DNA of 64,000 nucleotides from Medicago truncatula (lineage: Eukaryota; Streptophyta; Magnoliopsida; Fabales; Fabaceae): the NCBI RefSeq assembly GCF_003473485.1, contig NC_053046.1:19467001-19531000 (forward strand), given 5' to 3'. The notes below the pieces were generated by a model that made no database searches, had not been told where the DNA came from, and saw only the letters and a program-made list of their open reading frames with translations. The position numbers were made by a program, and so were the translations under genes. Below are positions 45,290-56,508 of the stretch, one piece after another; positions within the stretch are counted from its first letter, which is position 1, and the number at the start of each line of letters is the position of its first letter.

Positions 45290-46960
45290 CCGGTTAGTTG
45301 TTTTCATCATCATTGGACTCATCAGAACATTCTTCATGAATTCTTTAATTAAGGGATACTTAATTCTGGCTTTCTGATTTATATATTGATCAAGTTTAAT
45401 TAATTTCATAATCTTAATGAAGAGAATTTAATTTCATGTTATTAAGGTGATAGTTAAAGTTTAATTAATCTCCATGCATGAGTTCTTGAAATTTACATTA
45501 TTGGGATCAAATTGGTTACAAAGAATATTAACTCATGCAGTGTTTCATTAATTAGTATATATACTATTTTAATTAAAGTACTCATATGCAATAGTTTGAT
45601 TCTTGTTTCAGGTGCCCAAATATATTTATGTGAAGCTGGAACTCTTTTGCAATTTGGACTTTGGAGTATTACTTAGCAAGAGAATTAATCTTGAGTAACT
45701 TTGTAGGTTTTCTTTTATAATAATAATAATAATGCTTTTTTGGTTCAAATTAGGGTGATACTTGAAACCTTATTTTTGTCTACTCCTTTTTTGGGTTAAG
45801 TGATATATGCTTCTAATGACCATGGTATGGAGACATATGCTTCCAATTATCTGTTCATTAGAAGGGCTATGTTGATTTTAATAAAATGCACCATTCTAGA
45901 TTTATATATGCTTCTTCATATTAATTGTATGCTTCTAGTTCATAGATTTATCCTAATTGAATTGTTTATTTACTCAATTACATTAACCACTTTCTTAATC
46001 ATCAACTCAACTACATTAACCGCATTTTTTACTGTCGTTAACCAACTGTTTCAGTTGTAGGAAAATAGGTTTATGGATATCACCACTAAACATATATGAT
46101 TTTTCTAAAGTAAATCGTATTGGCTCGGATACGCAGCTCACCACGCTTTGTAATTCGCCTCTTAAAAAAATCGTCGATAGATCTGTTTCAAAAAGTCATG
46201 TCATGATATTTGCGGTTTTTTAATACTCCATTTTTTGCGAATTCTCTCTAAAATATTGTGAACCAATGCTTAAAAGTATCATGGAATGGTACTGGTTAAC
46301 CAATTTGCGGTTCGTTAGGGTTTCATTGAGATAGTGGGCAATTTATCCAACAAGTAATGAAAATAAGCCACATACCCTAAATTTGTAAGTGAAGTAAAAA
46401 TTAGTTCGTTGATATCACTTGCAAATTGGTTCATATCGCTAATTCTCATTCATTATTGTGTAAATTACTTGCAATTCCTCAAGGGTAACATGACATCACC
46501 AACAATTATATGACAAGTGAACCCTTCTAAAAAAAATTCCTATTTGAATTAAAGTGTAGTTTCAAACAAATCGAAATACAGAAAATGGTATACTCCATGT
46601 ACTTTTTCAAGTAAAATTTAAACGTTTTCTTTTCGTTTTCGAGAGCTGTAATGGGAGAATTGGGAATTTTATAAGATTTCTTGCAAAACAAGCTATCAAA
46701 TGCCCTAATAATGAATTGGATTTTAAGTAAATTTTACACTTATCAACTCTTTAAACAAAATTTTATCAAATAATTTTAAAACAATTTCAAACATCAATAG
46801 TGCATAATTAATTTATTCAAAGTTTGTAAGAATTAACACACGTTTCAACATCATTAAGCTCAATATGCAACAAACTCTCTACTTCAAGAAATCAATAACT
46901 TGACAAGCATCGCGTGCAGGACACAAAATAAACCAACAAAATTTGAGTACAGAATAATAC
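45290..46960 (+). repeat. 3' flank of gene B, homologous to that of A
   Basis: Contains the 3' intron (45293-45611) and then long stretches matching 38690-40988 in reverse. The open frame 45800-46060 is not conserved as protein in the other copies and is probably chance. Confidence 0.7.
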
Positions 46961-46969
46961 TGTTGTGAA

Positions 46970-47880
46970 TTCGGACAAAATCACACCAATGAATAACAAA
47001 GATGTGTGGAGCAAAGGAAGTGGTAATCAATAGATAAAGCGTCTCCAAGCAACAACAACAAAAAAAGACCTAAATCTAAGTGTAGAGCAACACCACAAGC
47101 ATAATCAAAGCAATAAAGATAAGCAATGAAAGAAAGGAACAAACACTCAAAGATTGTTGACCCAGTTCGGTCCAATATGAACTAATCTTAGGGAGAGAGC
47201 AGCCCTCCAATCCACTATGATGAAAGTGTTACAAAAGAGTTACAAGAAATTACCTTATAAGCTTACACAAGAACAAGACCTAATTTCTACCCTTTTTGTG
47301 TCACCCACAATCTCAATGAATCCTAAGAGAAAACACAAAAGGAAGATTTTTGATCCTTCCAATGGTGAAATCTCACTGCCCAAGATGTTTACAATGTTTC
47401 CCAACCCAAGAGATCCTCACTACAAAGACACTCAACCCTAAAATTACCTCCTTTGGTGGTGATGTCAATTTAACCATCAGCCACCATGCTGCTCTCTCCA
47501 AAAGGGAATTACTCTTCATCAAACTTGATCAAGTCCAAGCAATGCTTGAACCTTGATCTAGGAAATGACTTGGTAAACACATCCGCCGGATTCTCTTTCA
47601 ATGCCACTTTTTCCACGCACCACAATCTCTTTTGATTCAATCATGTCTCTAACAAAGTGCAAGTGAATGTCAATGTGCTTAGTCCCCTCATGATACACTT
47701 GATGATTAGCCAATTAAGTGAATGACACTTTGACTATCACAATGTATCTTCACACATTCTTGAGTAATTCCTAACTCACCAATCATACCTTTCAACCATA
47801 TGGCCTCTTTCACCCCTTCAACAAGGGAAATGTACGCCCCTTGAGTTGTTGATAATGCCACCACGGATTGAAAAAAAAAA
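46970..47880 (-). pseudogene. Ty1/copia fragment: RNase H end of pol plus LTR piece
   Basis: On the minus strand from 47880 a T-run leads into QSVVALSTTQGAYISLVEGV, then KEAIWLKGMIGELGITQ and HCDSQSVIHL, the copia RNase H. After shifts it ends ADVFTKSFPRSRFKHCLDLI near 47510. The lower part (46970-47480) looks like the adjoining LTR. The frame is broken after SVIHL. The conserved EAEY of active RNase H is QGAY here. A dead remnant between B and C. Confidence 0.75.
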
Positions 47881-48289
47881 AAAAAAGCTGAGAACCTCAA
47901 ATCTGAAGAGAAGAGAAGCTAACCTTGAAGAGCTTGAGAAATGGTACAAATTTTTGGAAGAAATTGATTGAAGAGTTTGAGAAATTGATTGTGAAATTGA
48001 TTTTAGGGTTATGGAAGAGTAAAGATGGTTATGAGAGGAAGCATTACACACGAGGGAAATTTTGATGTGGATACGCGGGATATAAAATTTTCACAAAATA
48101 TTAGCCGTCGGAAATCTGTCTCAAAATTTCACAGTTTTGGGACGGATGAGTTTTTTTAAGGAAATTCGTGCGAAATTTGTCGAAAAAAAACTTTGTTGGA
48201 ACATGTCATAAAAGTTTCACACGATTTTGGGACGGATTTGAGACGAAAATTTCGCTCATTTAAAACCGAAAACAGTTTTTTTAGTAGTG
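47881..48289. mobile_element. Right end of a CACTA-like element, upstream of gene C
   Basis: It ends aaaacagtttttttagtagtg at 48269-48289, the inverted form of cactactaaaaaa. Before it are repeated ttttgggacgga and cgaaattt motifs of a subterminal region. Homology between the two arms of the A/C inverted duplication begins immediately after this end. No left end or transposase was found. Confidence 0.55.
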
Positions 48290-48714
48290 TTCTTACTCAC
48301 AATCACTGCAGAACTGATACAAATTAAGGGTTTCTGACTCACAATCACAAAGCACCGATACAACTTAATGGTTTATTTGAGGAAAATTTATAAAATATTC
48401 TGATATTACTAACTCACTAACGGTTTTATTGATAGTTAATTAGTTTACCGGTTGTATAACTGAATAACGATTCACTAACAATAACAAGCTGAATAATTGG
48501 ATTACTGTCAAATTTGCTTATATACTTTTCTTTCATTTGGGATAACGAACATTGTATTTGATAATATTTTGTGAAGCTAATTCAAGTCATCTTTCATTGT
48601 AATTCTGCAGCAGAAATTGATGCTATAAATTACTCTATTGTATATGCCCAAAATGTAACTAACAAAAATACAGTTAGTAAGTGACATATATATGCAACTA
48701 ACTAACTAACTAAA

Positions 48715-48723
48715 ATACCGTTA
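48715..48723 (+). promoter_or_regulatory. Shared ATACCGTTA motif upstream of gene C
   Basis: Exact 9-mer 74 bases before the ATG, followed by gtcag as in gene A; a TATA-like tatataat lies about 25 bases further on. Confidence 0.4.
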
Positions 48724-48796
48724 GTCAGTTTATTGAAGCTCTGACACACTATATAATCAAATCCAAGATACCATTGAATTCTTGAGAAATCACACC

Positions 48797-49405
48797 ATGG
48801 ATCATAACAACTCTCCACCGCCACAACAAACTTCATCTGAACAACAATCACTGCCACCAAACAACTCTCCACTGCCACAATCACCGACGCACTTACCTAC
48901 GTCTCAGCATCAACCATCACCAGCCACCATGTCGCAGCATCAACCATCACCAGCCGCCACGTCGCAGCATCAACCATCACCAGCCACCATGTCGCAGCAT
49001 CAACCATCACCAGCCGCCACGTCGCAGCTGCAACAACCACCTGGCTCTCCTTTGCTATCACCCCAATACTCTTCAACACAGCCACAACCATCACCTGAAA
49101 ACTCTCCACTAAAGCGAAAACATCCACTCCAAGATCCTCAGCCATCATCACCAAAGCGACATCTTTCAATCCAAGAACCACCGCCAGGAAGTTCACAGTC
49201 ACAAGGACAAATCATCAGCATCACCGCCGCATACATTTCATCGAGCTCATCAGACCCTTTACCGGTCTCATCAGACAATTCATTGAACTCCTCAGACCCT
49301 TCACCCGTCGCGTCATCAGACCCTTCACCCGTCTCATCGGGATCTCCACCGGATACATTAGAATCATCAGCAAGTAATAATCCCTCTGTTACTCCGTCAC
49401 CATGA
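48797..49405 (+). CDS. Pro-rich cluster gene C (202 aa, unknown function)
   Basis: ATG at 48797, 202 residues. Residues 35-74 are four tandem 10-mers (TSQHQPSPAT / MSQHQPSPAA alternating), against three in A. KRK at 106-108 and KR at 120-121 form a possible bipartite nuclear signal. Residues 145-190 are Ser/Asp/Pro-rich. There is no signal peptide or membrane segment. After TGA (49403-49405) the frame stays open for QMQIPPPSP to the donor at 49433. It then continues after the 322-base intron from 49755 (VPKYICVKLEL...) for about 31 codons. C is convergent with E. The function is unknown. A and C are recent copies; both look intact. Confidence 0.7.
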   Translation: MDHNNSPPPQQTSSEQQSLPPNNSPLPQSPTHLPTSQHQPSPATMSQHQPSPAATSQHQPSPATMSQHQPSPAATSQLQQPPGSPLLSPQYSSTQPQPSPENSPLKRKHPLQDPQPSSPKRHLSIQEPPPGSSQSQGQIISITAAYISSSSSDPLPVSSDNSLNSSDPSPVASSDPSPVSSGSPPDTLESSASNNPSVTPSP

Positions 49406-50701
49406 CAGATGCAAATACCACCTCCGAGTCCGGTTAGTAGTTTTCATCATCATTGGACTCATCAGAACATTCTTGATGAATTCTTTTATTAAGGGATACT
49501 TTGTTTTGGCTTTCTGATTTATATATTGATCAAGTTTAATTAATTCTAGAATCTTAATGAAGAGAATTTACTTTCATGTTATTGAAATGAAATTAAGGTG
49601 ATAGTTAAAGTTTAATTAATCTCCATGCATGCATGAGTTATTGAAATTTACGTTATTGGGATCAAATTGGTAACAAAGAATATTAACTCATTATTCAGTG
49701 TTTCATTCATTAGTATGCTATTTTAATTAAAAAATATTATGATTCTTGTTTCAGGTCCCCAAATATATTTGTGTGAAGCTGGAACTCGTTATTCATTGTT
49801 TTGCATATGGAGAATATTTCTTGAGTGACTTTGTAGGTTTTCTTTTATAATAATAATAATGCATTTCTGGTTCAAATTAGGGTTATACTTGAAACCTTAT
49901 TTTTGGGTTAAGTGATATATGCTTCTAATGACCATGGTATGGAGACATATGCTTCCAATTATCTGTTCATTAGAAGGGTTATGTTGATTTTAATAAAATG
50001 CACCATTCTAGATTGATATATGTATGTTTCTTCATATTAATTGTATGCTTCTAGTTTATTAATTTTGCTTTGAGTTTTGGCTGAAATTAAAGGATACTTG
50101 AAACTATTTTTCTTTTCTTATTGGGTGAAATTGTTTGGATTTTTCTTTTCTAATTAACTTTTCATTAGAAGGGCTATGTTGATAAGAATCATAAAAATTG
50201 TTTCATGCACACCAATTTTCCCTAAGAATCATAAAAATTGTTTGGAAATGGTGAATTCACTTGGGTAAATGGTTCATTTAAATCATGCTCAAAATTATGT
50301 GATTGTAGTTAATCATGTAGTTGAATTTATCACAATATTTATCCTAATTGAAATGGCTGTATCGCTTTCGAAATTTTTGAGAGCTTCAGCTTGATTTCTT
50401 TCGCTTATTTAATAAAGGACTTCATATTTAAAAAAGAAAAAAGGTTCATCCTTTTTTGGTAGAAACAGATCCCTTGTACATAATCAGCTAAAAAGAAAAA
50501 AAGAAAAGAAAAAAAAAAGGTTACTACAGGCTTCTCCAAAAGAAAAAGAAAGCGATATTTCTATCATATCCACTAAAAATGTAACTAATATGTAATATTT
50601 TATTTTGTTGTCAAAAAGAATAATGTAAATTTGAGCAAAGGGAAAGGAATTAAGGGATTGCTTGATCATCTTCAATCACTCCTCATTCTTGAAGTTGCAT
50701 A

Positions 50702-51385
50702 TCAAGTTTTTATGTCTTTGATTACATCATGGATGATTAAATACGCCTGAAACAACAATAATTAAACTTCACCATCATCCAATTCTTTTTATTTATATAT
50801 ATAATAAATAAATATATTAGAAATAAAGAATGAACAAAAGAAAATGAACTCACGTACCACGTAACTCATATATATAACACAAGAAGTTACGGCTAAGGCT
50901 ATACAGATGTAATCTTTTATATTTGATGCCTTCGATGAATATGATGCATCAGATGGTGATGTTGATCGTGATCTAGATGGTGTTATCCACGTTGAAGAGC
51001 GATATCGTGGTGGGATGAAACTTTGTTCCATATTAGAATGGGATGATCGTGGTGTTTCCGACGAATATGGTGTAATAGAATAATATGGTGGTCGTGCTGG
51101 CTGCGATGAAGAAGATCGTTGAAAAGAATAGTGTGGTGGTTGCGACAAAAATGATGGTCGACTAAAATGATATGGTGGTCGTGGTGGCTGCTGCGACGAA
51201 TATGATGGTGCAATAAATTGATATGGTGGTTGTGGTCGCTGCGTTGAAAATGGTGCATTGGATTGGGATGGTAGCTGCGGTGTAGATAGTGTTCGATGGA
51301 ATAAATATTGTGGTGGTGGTCGTGGCTGTGATAAAGATGCGGGTGGTGGTGGATCCGATGAAGATGTTGGTTGTTTGTGAGCCAT
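50702..51385 (-). CDS. Pro-rich cluster gene E: tail-anchored-like protein (190 aa)
   Basis: Minus ATG at 51385, set by the context catagtgactttcaatg, matched at gene F; the frame is open further up but not conserved. Exon 1 is 50858-51385 (176 codons) and exon 2 is 50702-50746, joined by a 111-base phase-0 intron (donor gtacgtgag). Residues 1-150 are Ser/Pro/Tyr/Gln-rich with repeats of the type (Q)PPRPPYH(F/S). Then a membrane segment (YICIALAVTSCVIYMSYV) precedes a 14-residue tail (AYLIIHDVIKDIKT). There is no N-terminal signal peptide, so a tail-anchored topology is likely. If the intron is kept the protein ends VREFIFFCSFF... instead. No family recognised; paralogue of F. Confidence 0.62.
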
Positions 51386-51599
51386 AGTGACTTTCAATGT
51401 GATATGATTTAAAATAGCATATGTCACAATACACTTAGAAAAATAGAATCGGTTGAGGAATGGGTACAAATGGCAATTGATCCACACTATTAGGAAGTGA
51501 GACGAAGCAAGTGAGAGAGCGCTGCTAAGTTAAATATTCCTACGTAACTATATGGGGAATATTTGCTATAGGATGGTCGATGCACTAAAACGAAAAGAA

Positions 51600-51898
51600 A
51601 AAAAGATCACAGAAAAAAAAAATCAAAATGGTGAAGACATATTAAGGTTAAAATAAATAAAATTTTCAACAATTATTCCCACTTCAAATAATAAATAAAA
51701 ACAAAAACTTGTACTCAATTATTCAAACATGATAAATACTAAAAGAAGAAAAAAAACATAAACACTTAAGAGTGTTTTGCTAGGAGGATATGGTAAGATC
51801 CCCACTTGTTTCTTGAGGAATATCGTTGTGGCTATTTGAAGATGAGTTTTCAGCTGAGGGTGTTGACATCATAAACTTGTTGTTGTTTTTATTTTTAT

Positions 51899-51930
<32 letters not shown>

Positions 51931-52069
51931 ATAATTTTAAATCTTTAAAATTATTTTAAAGAATAGTATAAGGACAAAAATTGTAAGAAAAAAATGCAAG
52001 AACAATTTTTATTATGTTGTTTCATTATGTAATTATTTACTTCTAAAATATATTTTTTTTCTCCCTAAA
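51600..52069. other. Spacer with (TA)n microsatellite at 51897-51926
   Basis: AT-rich DNA upstream of gene E. No ATACCGTTA motif was found in the first 300 bases 5' of E, unlike the other intact members. No gene is seen. Confidence 0.5.
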
Positions 52070-53110
52070 CCAGGAGAAAGAACAAATATCAAAGGGAAGC
52101 AACGACATCCTAACTAGGTTGGTACCTTGATGAACCCCCATCATCTACCGCCAATCTCAAAATATTATTAAAAAAAAGGAGGGAAAGATACAAGAGGGGG
52201 GACTAAACCAAAACCCTCAAAAAAACAGAAGAAAAAAAGAAATAGAAAAACAGCAACCGCCTACGGAAACCTATACCGAGGTAGAACACAACGGTCCGAA
52301 TAAAACTCCGCCTGTAAATCAGGAGGTAAAACTAACAACCACACATCCCCATCAACCGAGTGACCCATAGAAGCCAACCTATCAGCACAACAATTACCTT
52401 TACGGAAAATATAAGAGGAAATAACCTGAATTCCAAGAGAACATCCATTATACCCAACGACTGCGAAGCAAAACCGGCACCAACGACATATTATATTCTT
52501 GAAAACTAAAATAGCGCTAGTAGAGTCACTCTCTAACCATATGTTCGTCCACCATTATGGGCAGCATACTCCATATCCCGAATAAAATCATGCACTTCAG
52601 CCGTAAAAATAGAGCAACTACCCAAATTACAGGTAAAGGCATGAAGGAAAGTACCTAAATGATCCCGAAACAATCCGCCACAAGCACCATGATTACCAAT
52701 GACAAAGCCGTCGGTGTTAACCTTTAACAAAGGAACCGAGGGAGCCTTCCAAAACACCAAGACCACCTCTCTAATTTGACGATTATGATGAGAAACAAAG
52801 AACAAGTCATATAGCGGAGCATCTGAGTCAATACACTTACCAGTGGACAAGAAACCACTCATACCAATCAAGGAGTGAACACGCACCTGAACAACATGTA
52901 TGGTGATGCTATTAGAAGAAAACTGAATTCCTATCCCACCATAGCGAATGCAGCATGTGAACAATGGCATCCAAATAAATATCTGACATTTGAGAGGAAC
53001 AATGGGGATGGATGCAAAGAAGCAACGCCTGAATGAAGGAAAGGTTGATTACAAGATTTAACTTTAAGGGGTCTACGAATTTTTACACTTACAAAAAAAA
53101 ATGTATAATT
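52070..53110 (-). pseudogene. L1-type LINE 3' end with RNase H domain
   Basis: On the minus strand 52970-52533 reads a LINE-type RNase H (RVT_3): VPLLKVNTDGFVIGNHGACG, then GLFRDHLGTFLHAFTCNLG and FTAEVHDFIRDMEYA. A one-base loss after the codons for AAHNG puts the rest (WLESDSTSAILVFK..., DRLASMGHSVDGDVW) in another frame down to about 52290. It is followed by a 3' UTR (gttttggtttagtccccc). The reverse transcriptase lies beyond the break or is missing. It is a dead 5'-truncated copy between E and F. Confidence 0.8.
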
Positions 53111-55225
53111 CAACTATTTGCTTTAATGTGAGTCTTTTCTAAAATATTCAGAATTTGATGGAATGTTAAGCAGTGAAATTTTTAAATTAATATATAAAAC
53201 ATAATGAAATTTATAAACAATGTAAAAAAAGTAAAGCGGTATAAGTTTAATTTCTTTTTGACTGGAATATAATTTTTCCCAAAATTTAAAATTTAGAAGA
53301 ACAATGAGCCAAGTACAGGACAGTGTTCTCCTTTAACTAATATGCTTTAAAAAATGTTTTTATTTTTATTTTTTTGAAGGAAAAAATGTTTTTATTTTTT
53401 TTATTTTTTATTTTTTGAAATAAAAAAATGTTTTTATTTTAAAATGCATTAAACTAAATAAATAACTATTTCTTATTTGGATATATGGACAAAGAAAACG
53501 CAAACTTATTTTTTACTGTACAAAATAATAAAAAAATTAGTTTCGATCTTCTCATTTCATATCTCTTTACCCTAATTTCATAAAACTAACTATCTTTCGT
53601 TGGATTTATTATATACATCTATTAAATGAGAATATTATTCAAGTATATTATAATACTTTTCCAAATTGTCTTAAAAGTTATGATTTTGTTAACTGTGATG
53701 TGTGTAGGTGCGTGTTTGAATATCCCACGAGTGTTGAAAAATATGTTTCTGTCAAAATATTAAAAAATGTATCTTCTAATTTGTCGTAGTCGATATAATT
53801 TGTTTAATATGTAGTGTAGGTCATAATAAAAATATGGGTTTGGATTCTATGTAAAGATTTAAAAATTTCCTTTTAAGAGCGATAAAGATTATCTACTAAA
53901 AATGCTATTAATTATTCAAAAATGTCTGTCTCTTTCCAAATAAAAGTTCGATTACCGTAGATTAATTATTAAAACTAAAATTTTACAAGTTATCTCATAA
54001 TATAAAAATAAAGGAAAAAACATGAACACAATAATGATCTATGATGTTTTGTAATATTAACTTTTAATATATTATATGTTTTATTTTGTATATTTTTTTA
54101 CAAATGTTATATTTTGCATATTATCTCGTAGTTTTATAATATAAGTACAAACATAACTTTTTGTCATGAATTTGATCAATCAAAATCCGACGCAATCTAA
54201 AACAAAATTTTATTGCATTTTTTGAATTTTTGTAAGGGACTCATCTAAAATGAATCGTGGTTGTTTTCTTGTTGAATTATATGATCTTTTGATTTCAAAA
54301 TGATCCAAACTACACCATAAAAATGACATGTGTTGAATCCAATTTAAGCCTATAGGTTTATTATTATGAAAGTTCAATCAATGTATTGCCGTTAATTTGT
54401 GGAAACGAGTGTATATAAATATAAACCTACATTGAGGAAATGAAATTATAACAGTTACAATAATATACGGAAAAAGATAGGTAGACATCCTTTTTTGAAA
54501 TACCTCTTATGTACACCCCATGTGTCAGGGGTAGTTTAGTCATTTCACATTACATTATCACTATTTTCACCTCTTCTTTCAATGTTTTTGCCACATGTCA
54601 CAAATGTGCGTGGATGTAAAAAGGTGTATGCCACCTAAGGTGGTTCATGTATAACAGCTCATAATATACTATAGAGTTAGTGCTTTTTATAGAGATCATT
54701 GTTACAATGAAAATTATTTATATTACTTTTTAATGTGTATAGATGTGTTATTTGACAATATGCACTTGATGAATTATTTAACAAAGTATAATTGATGAAT
54801 CATTTGATTATATGTAATTTGTGAATCTGAGTCAGACTCTAAGTAATGTATAAACAATTAGAAAAGTTCATAAAACGGAAACACAAAATGAAACTTGACA
54901 CAAGACACTTTAAAGAACCATTCTAACTAAAATTATAAATATACCTTCTAGTTCTAAATATAATTAGATCAAAATTTACCTACGTATATAGTCAGCTAAT
55001 TTAAGAACAAAATATATTATTTGAATTACTGATCAACCATTTATTTATTCATGAACAAATACAATACAAAGAAAAAAGACTGTCACAGTCTTCAACCCTA
55101 AGTAGCTAAAAAAGAAAATAAAAGATGAAGAAATGAACATTTTGCATGATCATATCTCCTGAAAATGTAACTAATATGTAAATTTGAATATCTTTATTCA
55201 CTCCTTAATCTTCTTCATTCATTCC
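53111..55225. other. Intergenic, no gene recognised
   Basis: Very AT-rich, with T-rich tandem pieces (tgtttttattttttt near 53350-53440). The last ~120 bases (from about 55100) are the 3' flank of F; their catatctcctgaaaatgtaa and ctaatatgtaa match the 3' flank of E near 50567. Confidence 0.5.
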
Positions 55226-56282
55226 TCAATCTTCTTTGAATTGTCTGATAATGTGAAAAATCTGAAACAACAATAATATAATTAATTAACAACTGATAGA
55301 ACTTCACCGAATATTACAAAGAAAGAAAGAAAGAAAGAAAGAAAAATAAAGTAAGAACAAAGAACATGAACTCCCTTACCACGTAAGAAAGATAGAAAAC
55401 ACAAGAGGTTGCGGCAAAGACTATGAAGATTTCAATTGGATCAATGATCTGCATATTATCTTGTTCATTAGATTGCGATGCTCTTCGTAATGGTGATGAT
55501 GGTGGTGATACTGTTGGTGATGGTGTTGATGGTCGTCCTGATGGGTATCTTCTAGGGATCACTGAATGATATATTGGTGGTGGGTTCACTGAACGAGGCC
55601 ATGGAGGACGAATGTGACTCGATGAAAAATTAGAATGGTATGGTAATGGTGATGATGGTGGTGATACTGTTGGTGATGGTGTTGATGGTGGTGGTGGTGG
55701 CTGTGACGGAAAAGAGTAACAAGGTGGTCGTAGTGGCCAATACGGTACCATATTATAATACAGTGTTCGAGGTGGCTGTGATGAAGAAGATGGTACCAGC
55801 GACAGATTTGTTGGTAGAATAGAATGATATGGTGGTCGTGGTGGCTGCGGTGAAGATGGTGTATTGGATTGTGATGGTAGCTCCGTTAAAGATTGCGTTC
55901 TTCTTCGCAGGAATGAAAACGGCCTTCGTGGCAATGAAGATTGCTGTGGCTGCAGTGAAGATGGTGGTTTCTCTGATGAAGATAGTGGGTTCTTTGATGA
56001 AGATGGTGGTGCATTAGAATCGGATAGTTTTGGTGGCGGTGGTGGAGGAGGTGGTGGATTCTTGGATGAAGATGGCGGTGCATTAGAATCGGATAGTTTT
56101 GGTGGCGGTGGTGGAGGAGGTGGTGGATTCTTGGATGAAGATGGTGGTGCATTAGAATCGGATAGTTTTGGTGGTGGTGGTGGTGGAGGAGGTGGTGGGT
56201 TCTTTGATGAAGATGGTGGTGCATCAGAATTGGGTGGTTTTGGTGGTGGTGGAGGGGGAGGAGGGGGAGGAACGGGAGCCAT
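55226..56282 (-). CDS. Pro-rich cluster gene F: polyproline protein with C-terminal membrane segment (312 aa)
   Basis: Minus ATG at 56282 (catagtgactttgaatg context as in E). Exon 1 is 55380-56282 (301 codons) and exon 2 is 55226-55261, joined by a 118-base phase-0 intron (donor gtaagg). Residues 1-100 are four units of a ~24-residue repeat (DAPPSSSKNPPPP..., PKLSDSN), each with 8-11 consecutive prolines, as in profilin-binding tracts. A Pro/Ser/Tyr-rich middle follows. Then a membrane segment (IFIVFAATSCVFYLSYV), matching that of E residue by residue in much of its length, and an 11-residue tail (IFHIIRQFKED). There is no signal peptide. Without splicing it would end VREFMFFVLTLFFF.... The opposite-strand acidic/Gly frame is a mirror of the repeats. 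Function unknown. Confidence 0.66.
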
Positions 56283-56437
56283 AGTGACTTTGAATGAAAG
56301 GTTATATTTTTATGCTATGCTTCAAATAGAAGATGAATGTTATGCTGAAAGTATATTGAATGGTTAGTGACTTTAGCTATATATAATAATTTGGTTCAGT
56401 GTTTAGAAGCTTCAGAAATAACAATAACCAATTTGCA

Positions 56438-56508
56438 TAACGGTATTTCTAACTAATCAGTTAACAAAAGCTAACGATCTGAATAACCGTCTCATAGAAA
56501 TACCGTTA
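56438..56508 (-). promoter_or_regulatory. Two ATACCGTTA motifs upstream of gene F
   Basis: taacggtat at 56438-56446 (ATACCGTTA on the gene strand) and ataccgtta at 56500-56508, in opposite orientations, 156 and 218 bases upstream of the ATG. The same 9-mer occurs once upstream of A, B and C. Confidence 0.4.

Larger units (their letters stand above)
48290..50360 (+). repeat. Right arm of inverted duplication (contains gene C)
   Basis: Counterpart of 40070-42540, reading in the opposite direction. It covers the tgactcacaatcac repeats, promoter, gene, the 322-base 3' intron (the same length as in A), and 3' flank to the aattgaa...tgattgtagttaatcatg block. Identity over the gene is very high by eye and falls toward the distal end. 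Confidence 0.8.

Noticed and set aside
45800-46060. Possible protein gene 3' of B
   Set aside because: The same DNA in the A and C flanks does not keep the frame.
55640-56367. Plus-strand Gly/Asp-rich frames opposite gene F
   Set aside because: Complement of the polyproline repeats; the minus strand has the conserved start, intron and membrane segment shared with E.
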